Assembly: GCA_021464245.1 (NCBI GenBank)
Contig: JADCRB010000084.1
Coordinates: 201,615 to 265,614 of the forward strand
Direction of reading: 5' to 3'
Source: Carallia brachiata
Taxonomy: Eukaryota; Streptophyta; Magnoliopsida; Malpighiales; Rhizophoraceae
DNA: 64,000 nucleotides
In this document: positions 33,401 through 45,059 of the stretch, in pieces
Numbering within the stretch: position 1 is the stretch's first letter
How the letters are laid out: each line of letters opens with the position of its first letter
The notes under the pieces: model-generated
The model's input: only the letters and a program-made list of their open reading frames with translations
The model's database searches: none
What the model was told of the DNA's origin: nothing
Made by a program: the position numbers and the translations under genes

Positions 33401-33899
33401 TAAGCTCAAGGCTGACTTCACTCATACAGCAACACCAGGAATGTTGTCACCATGATTTCCAAAGTATGTCCCACCCCGTCATTAGCTTTGCTTTAATAGC
33501 CAATACATGGTGGACTACACTTTTTTTTTTTAAAGGTTCGCGGATTGGTGTGCTTGCAAGACCTCCAACGTGCATAAGCAAACTGGTGTTTCCATTTTCT
33601 AGTCAATTTCACCTCTGCTGGTAAGTTTTACCATAAGCAACTATTTTACATGTGCCACTTCTCTTCTACTTTCTTATTTCAAATAGCCTCTTCAATTGCA
33701 TCCATGTCTCATTCACTCTTTTTATTTAGTTATATATTTTGGTGGAATAGCATTTTGAGTGTAATAACCTGCTAGTAAGTTTTACATCTTTGTCACCATG
33801 TTTGAAGTTATCAATTTAAATTATTTAATGGAGGCCAACTACCGGCACGCTTTGTATAGGCGAATGTCAAAGTGAAATCTTCATATTGATTGTCAATCT

Positions 33900-33965
33900 T
33901 TTGAAGGTGAATATGCTTTACCACATCTTCATTTTGAGAAACTGTCAAACCGAAAGCTTTGTACA
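33900..33965 (-). pseudogene. Relic of methyltransferase exon 8
   Basis: The segment ccacatcttcattttgagaa followed by actgtcaaac matches 50,446-50,480 exactly, apart from flanking changes. On the minus strand this is exon 8 of the methyltransferase gene, including its acceptor and the LTVSQNEDV codons. Only about 60 bp survive, directly after family X block 2. Confidence 0.8.
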
Positions 33966-33969
33966 AAAA

Positions 33970-34790
33970 CTAGGATTTTTGAGATTTTTTTTTTTTTGGT
34001 TCAGACATTCTAAGGATATGAATCAAGTCATTACATATTGAAAAAAAAAATAACAATAATTAAGTTAATGGGATATAAAATTTTAGATAAACATAAATTA
34101 ATATTATTCATTTATTCATCTAAATGGAAAATTAACTTAGATATAATTTCTATAATATATTATATTAAAGAAAAAGTTTGGGATCCATACGTTGGTAGCC
34201 ATATTTGGTATACATATTGTAACAACCTTATTCATTTCTGCAACAAATTTGATAAAATATGATATAAGAAATTAACACGTTATTTTTTGTTGTAAAAATT
34301 ATAAGTCTTGTCGTAAAAATAAATAAACTCGTCATAATATGGATAACAAGTATGACTACCAACGTATGGATTCTAAACTGAACTCTTATATTAAAGTGCT
34401 TATTAATTTTATTTTTTCTTTGGTGAGTAAAATTCACTCATTATCTTACATTACATAAATTAATTTTTTAATTTTTTTTTATTTTAAGTGAATCTCACTC
34501 ATTTTTTAGTGTAAGATAATGAGTAAGTTATACGCATAAAAAAAAATGTGAGTCAAATTAAAAATCTCTTTATAGATCAAATATAACATTTAAAAATGAT
34601 AAATAAAGAGCGAAAAAGTTAAAAATAAAACAAGTAATGCAATTAAATAGAAAAAGCAGTGTTGTGTTGTAATTCATAATCTTAATTATTTCTTTTTCTA
34701 TTATATATGTGATTTAAATATATAACGGTCACAAATCCCTGCCCTAAAAGGAATCATATTCCCCCGGAAATGAGCATTTGTATCTAATTT
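33970..34790. other. AT-rich spacer
   Basis: No coding signal. It contains a local inverted repeat (about 34,165-34,215 against 34,350-34,390: gatccatacgttggtagcca and its complement) and long A/T stretches. Confidence 0.6.
34165..34395. repeat. Inverted repeat / small foldback
   Basis: gggatccatacgttggtagc near 34,180 is matched inverted by ctaccaacgtatggattc near 34,358, and flanking tattaaag/ctttaatata stretches extend the pairing. The size would fit a small MITE. Confidence 0.6.
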
Positions 34791-34819
34791 TATTAATAAA
34801 GTAAGTAACCTAACGTCTC

Positions 34820-37800
34820 TATAAACACAGTAGCTTTCCGTTATGCCCTCTAATTAATCAAGTTCCTCTGTTTCCCTCCTCTCCTCCGCCCTCCTTTCTC
34901 TCTCTGTTTCTCTCTCTGTCTGATCTCCTCCGTGGGCGGTGGCCAATTTCTTTCTTCAAGAATCAAGATGGACGCATCTCTTTTGCAGTATCTTTCTTTC
35001 TTCCCTTCCTAAAATTGTTATTGCAATCAATTCCATTCCCTCTTAGTAAAAGAAATCACCCCCAAATAATATCACCAAGATTCGGCGCTCTTCATACTTA
35101 TTCTTGTTTACTGTGGTTTGCGCTCGCTGGCTCCATTTTATGCGACAGTAATGCTCGGACTTTGTTTACGTTTCTTTCGTTCTTGTGTCTGATTGCTTGT
35201 ATTCTTTTGTTATGGTTCTTTATGGATTTCTTGTTCCCGTTATTGATAATTCTTTTTTTTATTTTTTTTATTTTTTTTTTTTTTTCCGTGACGGAAACTA
35301 CATCCCGAACGCGCTGGATCTTGAAGATCCAGGAGATGATGGCTATGATGTTAGTGATTTGAAGACACAGAGTTGAGTACGAAAGTTGGGTAATTTGTCG
35401 TTAATCTGTTAATTGTTTTAATTTCTGCTTTTCCCCTGTGTTGCCTTTATACTGTAGTTTATAATCCTTTTTTTAAAAAAAAAATTTTTGGGATTCCCTC
35501 GAATTAGCAGTGTGGTGCCAACTTCCATGACCATATCAATTTTCCTTCCTATTGGTTTTTCTGGAAACAACGAGACTACGCCGCTCCATTTTCGCTTATG
35601 TAGCAAAACTGGTGAAACAGCAAGAAACGTTTTTTTTTTTTTTTTTTTTTTATCTTTCTGTTTCGATTCAATTATACATTAAGTCAATCATCTTAATATT
35701 GTTTTTCTTTATTTATTTTCTTGTGGTAAGGGGACATCTGTTACCATAACGTAATCTTGCTGGCAGAAAGACAAGGATGCACTGGGTCTTTCAGGACCCA
35801 GGCGCCAACAGGCGTTTCACCGCCGGACAATATAATGGCACTTGAAGATGTAGAGTGCTGAGGGCATGAATTTTGGGAGTATTGCCTCTGGATTTACTCT
35901 TGATCTCTGATCTCTCTGAGAGAAGATGTGCAATAGGGTGGTGCAGTTCTTTATTTTGTTTTAATTCTCTGTTAATTTTGTAATTTCTAGTTTTCCATGT
36001 GTTGCTTTTTTTTTTTTTATTAACTTTGTCCTTGATAGTTCCTTTCTTTTTTTCTTGTTGTTTGAGTTTAAAGAGAAAAGTCAAAAGTGGTGGTGAATTA
36101 GGATCTCTAATCTTAAGGCCTCCAATACCATGAGAGATCTCAACCCTTCCGGTGACTTCCCTTTCTTAATTAGAAACTTGCAGTATCCCTTTTTTCTTGT
36201 TAGCTTCTTTCTACTTGATTTTCACAATGGTTGCATTGCTGAAGATGTGTAATTTCTGTTACTTGACCCGTTTGCATGTTTTTATTTTCTTTTTTTTTTT
36301 TTTTTTGGTTAGATACTGAAAAGATGGTGGTATTGCAGGGAATGACATATGAAAGTTCTATAATAATGAAGATGAGGGAAGCAGTTTTTACGTGCCTTGT
36401 CTGTGTCTACATCTCTGACCCCATGGATATGGATAGAGGTAATTGCTGTGAGCTATTTGTTGTCTACACTGCACTGTATATCTGACTGAATGTGATTTGT
36501 TTTGCATAAACACAGAAATACTATGAACTCCATGAAAATAGCTCATAATTGGTGCAGGTAAATTCCATCTTTATTCTTATTTTCTTTGCTGAATATCTAG
36601 ACTTAAGTTCATACTTCATGGGCATTGTGCCATCAGCAAGAAAAATATAACTTTTGTTCATCATTATGTTCAACAATCTTATAATGAGGATGCACTCCCA
36701 TGGTAGAAGAATTTTATTTTATGCATATCTTTCCCATCTCTGCCTTTGATCTGTAGCAGTAGATTTTTAGATAGTACTTGTTGATTTTATTTGCTTAATT
36801 TTCATCCTATTTGATGCATGTTTGTATAATTGCAACCAATAGACCTCTAGTTAAAACGTGCAAACTCAGATGAGCTTGATAATCGAGTCAATGGCTCATT
36901 AACATCTAAATGAAGAAGGAATGGGATTTATGAAAGGAATTGATAAAACTTTTTTCCTTAAGAACCTACAATTGATTTTTAATATTAAAAGCATGGTAGC
37001 TGGGAATTGTTCTTATTGCCAACGGTGAGCTTATTGATGCATAAAATACTAGTGATGTTGGAAAGCCAGGTGACAGGGTTAAGGTGAGACCGTGAGATTG
37101 ATGCATGATATCGTCCATAAGAATTTCTATAACTTGTGTTGCATTAACATGATTCATTTCGTTAAGGCCACTGAAATTTGTAGAGTTATAGCCATTAAAG
37201 TTGAACCAGCACAGAGAACTGTGAAATCTACATTCAAGGTATGTGTTAGCATCTTTCTACTCAGTGTACAAACCATCCTCAGGTGCCTGAGGGATGATGT
37301 GGTCCTGACTATACTGTTTTGTTCCCTTTTGAATAACTTTTGTGGCCATTCTTTTTGTTCCTTTCAGTTTAGAATGTGCGTGAAATAATGATGTCTTCCT
37401 GTCTTTGTGGAAACAAAGTCCGGGTTTTTATGGTGTGAGTTGAGTGAAGAAGGCTTGTGAATGTAGACACATGTTATAGCTACTGATCACTTATGATGTG
37501 CGAGGAATCAATTAGAGCTGAAGTTTGTGGATCTCACAGTTCACATGACTACCTTGCATTAAATTCATTATTGTCTAGTGGACTTAAGTATATGTTGTAA
37601 ACAGATTGGGCTGAAAATTGCTCCTGTTGATTTTTTATTCCCAACAACGAATTAAACCAGACACTGTTTCACTCACTACATCAAGTTTCATAGTATGGTT
37701 TTTTGTGATTTTGTCAAAACTGTTTATTTTTTTGATATTTTTGTTTTACATGCATCTCAAATACTTATTGTTACAGCTCAAATACTTATTGAAAGTGCAT

Positions 37801-39560
37801 GTATGGCAGCAAAAGGTGCTGAATCTAATGCATGTGAACGGTTTGCCAAATACTCTTCTGCTCAGGTGAATGGGCGAGTAACAAAGCTTTATGTATATTT
37901 TCAACTTTGCAGTTAGCTGTTAGACTTGCATTGCTTCTGCAGTTCTTTTTTGTGCTAAAGTCACCCGAGACAGTTATGTTATTTTCCATAACATAAACAA
38001 TGAAAATTTCTTGAAATTTCCTGCATATCTTGTGTTGGAAGAGAATATTTTGTTCCCATTGGTTTACAAGGGATGTAATGCAAATAAAATGAAAAGAGAG
38101 ATAACCCAGGATTTTCATTCCAAGAAGCAAGGCAAAGAGAAGGGAGAATCATTAAGATTTCTTTTTTGAAAAATGAAATTCGAGAGTAAAATGACTGCCT
38201 CTTTGTAGCAGAGATGATCTCTTTACATTCTGTGGCATTTACTTCTGATAGTTGGCAGCTACATAGTGATAGAGAAATTAACCTGTATGATGAAACATAT
38301 TACAATGTGTCTATGACAACTAATGGTTTGGGAGGTCAAGCTAAACACACTTTCATTATTGGAATAGAAAAATTAAATTCTCACGGAATCATCAGAGATT
38401 CAAATAAATCTTTGAATTCCTAAAGCCATTGGCAGTATATCAGTTACATCATGGAGGATCTCTTTGAAGCTTGTCATGATTTTTTTGTTCTTATATGTTG
38501 CTCCTAGCTGGCATTAGCAGCATCCACCATAGTTGCAGAATGTTGTGGACAGGCAACCACGACTCTTCGGGAGCTTTCTGTACCTTTTGCATTATATGGC
38601 CAGTGTTTGGATGCTATTTGATCCAATGGTGGTGATATCTGTTGAGCTTTTAAGAAAATTTGGCCAATTTTCTTAGTAGGAAAGCTATATGTAGTTTACG
38701 TATTTCTGCTTGAGCTTTTTTTCCAAGTGGCTTATAGCCCCTAACGGCAATCAGAAACCTTTTGCATAATCTTTTGCCTTTTGCAGTTTTGTGATATTCT
38801 GCTTCAACATTGACTTATGTCCTCCAACTGATCAATGCCATATTCTGCTAGTGTGTTGTGTGACTAGATGATTCTTGACAAATAATAACACCAGCACCCT
38901 GGTAAGTGGAAATCTGATATACTCAGCTCGGATCCATTTCTCAGAATATGTTGGTATTTTGTTCTCTATGTTTAACTACATCAGTGCAGATGATCATCAT
39001 AACATATCTAGAAGCTGCAATGCAACAATCAGAACTGATCGCTCAACAATTGATTGGCTAGAGTTGTTGCCCCTTTACTTTTGATTTTCCTTTCCTGGAG
39101 ATAAGCATATACCTAATATATCATTTGCTCTCCCCCTCTTCAGTTTGTATAATGTTGATCTTGATATACCTCTCTTTTTTTTGACCCGTTTTCAGCTGAG
39201 GGTCCGGATTACATGGGTGGCATTTAATATTTGTGGACATGAGTTCGACTTTGTTTGCATACTGTCAATGTTCTAACTTTAATTCTCTGGGCTTTTTCTT
39301 TTCCTTTTCTTTTCTTTTTATTTTTATTTTTTTTCAGGAAGGTGAGGTGTTTGAGTTGTGAAGATCTCTATATGATCCTAACATAGAATGAAGTTTACAA
39401 AATTGGAAGGCAAAGCCAAGTAAGAAGGATATGGTACTACAAAGGCTGACATTATGCCAAGCTGATTGCTGATGCGTGAAAAGTTATTGAAGAAAATTAT
39501 TGCTTCATATCCTCGGCTGCTTCTCTTCTCGCTGCTTTACAGGTGAGTGGTTACATTGTA
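34820..39560 (+). pseudogene. Family X block 3 (degenerate gene copy)
   Basis: It has the same leader as blocks 2 and 4 (34,830-35,165), then an island reading GNYIPNALDLEDPGDDGYD (about 35,290-35,350). Later exon-like pieces: VIAIKVEPAQRTVKSTFK with donor gtatgt (to 37,238), SACMAAKGAESNACERFAKY (37,789-37,866), LALAASTIVAECCGQA (38,510-38,560), LEAAMQQSELIAQQ (39,009-39,050) and KVIEENY plus SAASLLAALQ with donor gtgagt (39,478-39,541). The alanine-rich helical pieces look like coding remnants of one protein. Internal stops (for example before KVIEENY) show decay. Family not identified. Confidence 0.6.
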
Positions 39561-39569
39561 ATTCTATAT

Positions 39570-40390
39570 ATATATACCATAAATCTTCAATCTTCCTTGG
39601 GTCTCATCTTAGAAGGTTTCTTTGCTTGGGGAATTTGGTTCCATAATAATGTGCATGCCTTAGCGACAGACACTTAGAAAAAGCGATTCATCGGACTCCC
39701 ACTTTAGTTTTTAGAGTTTTACTCTTAATACAAGGTGATTTATCGTTTGATGATAAGGCCTAAACCTACAAAACTAATTTTTCTGTCCTAAAGGTTTTTT
39801 TTTTTTTTTTTGGTGTAAAACCGTCCAGTATTCAGTTCAATGAACTGACTAATCTGAACTAATTCGAATAAGACTCCGAAAGGCGACAAGAGTTTTCTAA
39901 TAAATATTTAACGTGACTGCATTCAAAATAAAAAAACTCTGCCTTAAAGTTTGATTTTTATGGGCTTTGCCCGTTCTAATAATTAAGAAGACTTGCTTTC
40001 TCCTAGGTTCCATTCCTCCATTGGGCCCAAAAATATTTTTCATGGGCCTTGCAAGCTCTCTTTTTTTAGGAGCTTTTTCATGGGCTTTGCAAGGTCTTTT
40101 TTTAAAACCAAATTCAGAGTTAGCATCAATTTAGTGCTCATATTAAGATGCAGATTGTCTATTATTTCTGCCACTGTTATTACTTTTTTTTTTTTTTTAG
40201 ATCCATTTATTTTTTATGCACTGTAGAGTGAGAGGTATAGGTAGTATTACAATTTTATTAGGGTATATGGATTACCCATGTAATTAATTATTTCTTTATT
40301 TATTTTGTTTTAAATAGACTGACTTAAGCAATAAAACGGTCAAATTTCTCAAACCAATGACACAACTTTTAAATTTTTGCGCAATCCTAT
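39570..40390. other. Spacer between blocks 3 and 4
   Basis: No gene seen. A repeated atgggctttgc / catgggccttgcaag motif occurs three times (about 39,958-40,095), with a poly-T run at 40,185. Confidence 0.6.
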
Positions 40391-40426
40391 ATTAAGGTGG
40401 ATTTGTCTATTATTCCATGTAACTCC

Positions 40427-40432
<6 letters not shown>

Positions 40433-40463
<31 letters not shown>
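40433..40463. repeat. (CT)n microsatellite in block 4 leader
   Basis: About 15 CT units in the 5' leader. Confidence 0.92.
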
Positions 40464-40467
<4 letters not shown>

Positions 40468-41616
40468 CAGACTCTCGTCAAACCAGCAACTTTGTATTAT
40501 CTCTCTTTCAATTTCGCTCCTGTAAATCCTCTCTCTCTCTCTGATCTCCTCTATAGCCAGTTTCTTTCTTCAAGATGTTATCTTTCCCATTATCTTCTTT
40601 CTTCCTTTCTAGAATTGTTATTGCAATCGACGGAGGCTGATGGGTGAGTCCCCTCAGAAACCACGCCAAAGATCATCAAGATTCTGCGATCTTCCTACCT
40701 ATTCTTGTTTACTGTGTTTCTGTTGCTATTTTTTCTTTAATGATGTGTCTGTTTGCATGTTTTCTTTTTTTATGTATCTTTCTTGAAACTTCTTTGTTTT
40801 TGTCTATTAATGGTTCTTTATTGGTTTTTTTTGCCATATCGGAAACGAGATCCCTAATCTGGAAGACCCATGGGCTGGCAGGGGATGTCGCCAGGCATTT
40901 CACCGCTAGGAGATGGTAGCTAAGATGTTGAGCTTTGAAGACACAAAACAGCTGCTTGAATTTTGGAATTATGTGTTTTTGGATTTGCTTCGCCATCATC
41001 TTTGTTTGAGAAGATGTTGAGTAGTGAGTACAATGGTTCGGTGATTTGGGGTTAATCTGTTAATTTTTTAATTTCTAAATTTCCCTTTTGTTGCTTTTAC
41101 ACTATAGTTTATTATTCGTTTTTTTATTTTAGCTGCCAGAAAAAAGAGATGTAGGCTGACATGGTCATGATCACAATGGCCTTTTCCCCTTTTCGATTGT
41201 AGACTTGCCTAGATGTCCCTTATGCACAGAACATAGACAAGTAATGGATGCTGCAGAAGACCCCATTGAAGTTGATACTCGTCCACACAGAATTCAGGAA
41301 GATGTCCCTGTATATACTCCTATTCAACGATAAAATTGTTTTTATTTCCTTGACAGTTTGTGCTGACTTGAATTCGCAGATAGAACAATTAAACGGTTTG
41401 CCAAGATTTCCTGATATTTATGATGGACTAACCTGATCTTTGGCACATAATATATGGGAGCTGGATGTTGTGAAGACAACTTCTTTGCCAGGTAATTGCA
41501 GCTGAAGTTTGACTCAATGATTCATTAACTAGATTTGATAAAGTTTCATTATTTTTTGATTATCTTATGCTGTGACAGTAGTTGTTGTTTGATGCCCAAA
41601 TTGTAGCTCTTCGGTG

Positions 41617-41617
41617 N
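41617..41617. other. Ambiguous base (n)
   Basis: A single n in tcggtgngga, the only unresolved base noticed in the window. It marks a low-confidence point of the assembly within the repeated array. Confidence 1.
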
Positions 41618-43463
41618 GGACATTACCATATGGGTTTGGTCTAGCTGATAAGTATTTGCAAGAATGAGAGTTTCAAGCAGGGAAAAGGTGTGTAGAAATT
41701 CCTTTTATGGTTCTCCTAGTTTTAGCCATAAGAGGTTAGACTGCTTAGATGAGGTATGATGACAATGATGGTTGCTGTTACTCGAATAATTCTGATCATT
41801 ATTGTTTCTTAGGTTTGGTTTTATATACTCAAATCCTTGATAAAGCTTATGAGCAGAGATAGGGATATTGCCAAGCATGTTTGTTACGTAATAATTTTGT
41901 TTGCTTGCAATGTGCAGAGCATGATAACTTCGACCTTGCTACATTAGATGCATATATAAGCGATGGTTGTAAGAGTAATCACCCTAAATTATGAAATGAA
42001 GCTAAAGAAGAGTTGGCTTGAGTTTATGTAGAGAGGAGGAGGAGAGGATATTTTTAAAAAAGTAGCAAAAAGGTGTGACTAATTTTTATTTATTTTTTAC
42101 TTCCTTATATGTGCACATGTGTGTTTGGCAAAATTAAATCTCCTTAAACTTCTTTCTGCTTGTTCATTTTCCTAGTGGCTTATTCTCTTCCAAGAAATTA
42201 GAAAACCCTTTGCATGGTCTTTTGTATTTTTGTAGTTCTGCATTTTCCTTCTTCAACGTTTTCTTCTTTTCTCTAACTTATCAATATCATATTCTTTTGG
42301 TACGTTGCATGAACTGATGATCTTGAGAGGTAATAGCTGCAAAATCTAGGAAAATAGAAAGTCCGATACACCTTCCTGAAGCTATGGCTCGGATATCTTT
42401 ATCAGAATCAGTTTGTGTTGCTTTCTCTATGCATTTACATCAGGGCAAATGGCATGATCATAATATATGTGTAAGTTAAGAATTCTTTTATGCCTTGCAG
42501 TGTAGGTTGAGAAACATGATGTAGCAGAGACATTTTGGCTCCCAGAAGTTGCAATGCAACAATCTCAATTTGATCGGTCAACCAGTGATTACTTATAGTT
42601 GTTACTCTTTTTTTCTTTTTTTTCTTTTTCTTGGTTTTCCTTTTCTTGCCAGACCAGCAGGATCTGATATCTTGACCTTTCTTATCTCTGATGGCACAGA
42701 TCTAATTATGACTGGTGTTTCTAGAAGTGAAAAGATGTGAAGGGGAAGATCTTGTAGTACCCACTCATATTCAAGGAGAAGGTGCAACTTGAGGGATCCT
42801 CAGTGCGTTTGATGGAGGTATGTGAGTACGAGGTACATGCTTGACAGCTATCTTATTTTAGCATAACCGAAACTAAATGTGCTTTCTGTAATTATTGGAT
42901 GAGCTGATGAAGCAAAACTCTACCATTGAAGTTAAAATGACAGAGACATGTAACTCATATGCTGTTGAACCCCACTCCTCAGTTTCTCTAATGTTGAATC
43001 TGATGCACCCCCGTCTTTCAACCTTTCTTGTTGACCGATTTTATTTTGCCGATGAACGGATTATTATGCATTATTCTATTTTTTTTGTTGCTGGGTTACT
43101 CAAAGAAATCTGTTCTTTTGGTGGCGAACATATCTGCATTATTAAATAAATACTATTACTTTACACTAGTCTGCCAAATTTGGAGCAATGAGTTCGACAA
43201 ATTTGTATTATTGAAGTTTAATTTATAATTTTCCGATGGGGATGCTTCTCTGTGTTTTTACATCTTTGAAAGGACAGATTGATGGAGAAAGCTTGCCTCT
43301 GTCCTTCATGCAGCAAAGTTAGCACTGCACAAGGCCAAGTGTTTGACATTATGGAGGATAAGTTTTACTTATATGCCTATTATGCATGTGAATCCTTCCC
43401 TCTCATTGTTTATATTCTGACATTTGTCCTCTGTTTTTTTGGGTGTTTGAGTTGTAAGAATTC

Positions 43464-43521
43464 GCTCTCTCTCTCTCTCTCTCCCTCCCTCTCACTCACA
43501 CACACACGCGCACGCACACAT
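43464..43521. repeat. Compound (CT)n/(CA)n microsatellite
   Basis: A CT run (43,464-43,483) continues into ctccctccctct and a CA/CG-rich run ending near 43,521, just upstream of the exon-like island at 43,547. Confidence 0.9.
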
Positions 43522-43546
43522 GTGCATATCAACCTACTAACAAAGA

Positions 43547-43645
43547 ATGGAGTTTGCAGAATTAAGGGGCGAAGCCAAAAGGGGAGGAGATGGCACTGAA
43601 TGGGCTAAAACTGCAAAAGTTGTTGATTCACTTGAAGACGATAAG
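43547..43645 (+). other. Exon-like island of family X (possible first coding exon)
   Basis: An ATG opens 33 codons beginning MEFAELRGEAKRGGDGTEWA and ending KVVDSLEDDK at a canonical gtaagc donor. It is hydrophilic and well composed. The equivalent at 39,389 is broken by stops, and the equivalent at 44,965-45,059 has a changed donor (gcaaac). It may be a surviving exon of a live gene or a chance survivor. Family unknown. Confidence 0.4.
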
Positions 43646-44964
43646 GTAAGCCAATTACTTGTGCTTGAAGGTTCTGGTATGGTTATTACTTCTGTAGCTT
43701 CAACTATTTCTTGATTCTTTACATAAATTGTAAAATGCATTATGCTCATCATAGCTGCGTGTTCCTTTTTTTGGGAATTTTGTTTGATATTCTGAAATGC
43801 CTTGGTGACAATAAGAAAAACATTCAAAAGTGCATGGGCTGCTTTAGATTTTTGGGTAGTTGCCTCACATCTTGATTAAAAGGAAATTGCTTGTGCCATC
43901 TTGTTTGTGTCCAGCTCTGTTATATTACTCTCATTCTCAATAACGGCCTCTTGTCTAGAACCTTGTGTTACAGGAGCTTTAAAAGGACACTAAGCTAAGT
44001 GCTGAAGAGCATGGGGACCTTTTCATCAGTTTTCAAGGAAACTTCCGGGTTCTTATGACTTTCTAATGCTTCTCATCCAGCTGTTCTACCAATGATGGTA
44101 ATTTTTGTTGAATTTGTGATTTCTAAACTCCTGGCTCATTTTACCTGTTATGGATCATTTAAATTTTTCTGTTGTCTGAAATATTCTTCTCAAGGTAGCA
44201 GATGCTTGAAAAGGGGCCCAAGCATGCATTGCCTATATTTTGTGCTCCTTGCTTTGGTTCTTGATTTCATTGTAAGACATAATTTAGTCCTTAGTTCATT
44301 AAGGTATATATATAATCGTTCATTAGAATCTTGGGGGAGGTCCAGGGGCCAGCTTTAGCTCTTATTTGCAAACAATTAAAGAAACCTCTTTGAGTTTATG
44401 AGGCGGGTCGTTTGTTAACATGGGTGGCTTGTTGTCTTGGGTACCTGCATCCACGCCGGCATGGGCTCTTGGTGGCTGATAGTACTGTGTGCTTTAAATT
44501 GCTTTATCAGAATCATTTGAATCTGCTTAAACAATTTTGATGTAGCTGGCATTAAAAATAGGCCCAAACTTAAAGGGCATGTTAAGAGTATAAATGTGCC
44601 ACATTGGTAAAGCATAACAACTTGGCTTTGATGCCCTGTCATGTAATGGTGTGAAGAGTTATACTGCATTGTACCTTTTGTTATTTCTTTTGGATATATG
44701 TGTTTTTTGAAGGCAAATTTTACATTGTTTACTTGTTGCGCAACCTTTTCTGTTGTTGTCTATATTCAAACATTAGTTCTTTTTTCTTTTAGGCGTTTGA
44801 GTTGTTCCTCCCTGTTCATTTTCCATCTCTTTTTTTTGGGTGTTTGAGTTTGTCCCTACTGTTTTTCCTGTCTGAGCTTGTAGGTGTGAAATTTGAACCG
44901 TTTCTATTCTCTAATTCCACTCAGAACAGCATACACTGTTGACATGGTTAATTGTTGACTGCAG

Positions 44965-45059
44965 ATATTAGGACTGCGACAAACAATAAAGTTCCTGAGT
45001 GATATCAGCACTGCAATTGCTGAACCTTCAAAAGCAATTGACCCACCTGAGACATTAAG
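44965..45059 (+). other. Exon-like island, paralogous to 43,547
   Basis: After an acceptor (gactgcag) the frame ILGLRQTIKFLSDISTAIAE, then SKAIDPPE, is open. Its last ~55 bases align with the end of the 43,547 island, and both are followed by aattacttgtg. The donor is GC in place of GT, so it is either a GC-AG intron or a lost splice site. Block 1 (22,255) and 46,555 hold more decayed versions. Confidence 0.4.

Larger units (their letters stand above)
25290..33870 (+). pseudogene. Family X block 2 (degenerate gene copy)
   Basis: It starts with a leader shared with 34,830 and 40,410: ttatgccctctaattaat, a CT-rich tract, ccagtttcttt, catctcttt, cagtatctttctttcttccc, ttgttattgcaa, then a probable intron with a T-rich tract. 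A second island (25,678-25,750) reads GNCGPNALGIEDPWAG. Later parts match 54-60 kb: an island at 27,718-27,830 resembles 57,055-57,150, and 33,600-33,860 resembles 62,300-62,560. It also holds a 392-bp tandem duplication at 29,651. Stops and indels interrupt all long frames. Product unknown. Confidence 0.6.

Noticed and set aside
35015..35376. 115-codon ORF in the block 3 leader
   Set aside because: Mostly a translated poly-T intron (Phe-rich) joining two leader islands; not conserved in blocks 2 and 4.
37740..38560. Ala-rich islands compared with DUF828/VAN3-binding and agenet-domain proteins
   Set aside because: Only general alanine-rich helical similarity; no diagnostic motif, so no family was assigned.
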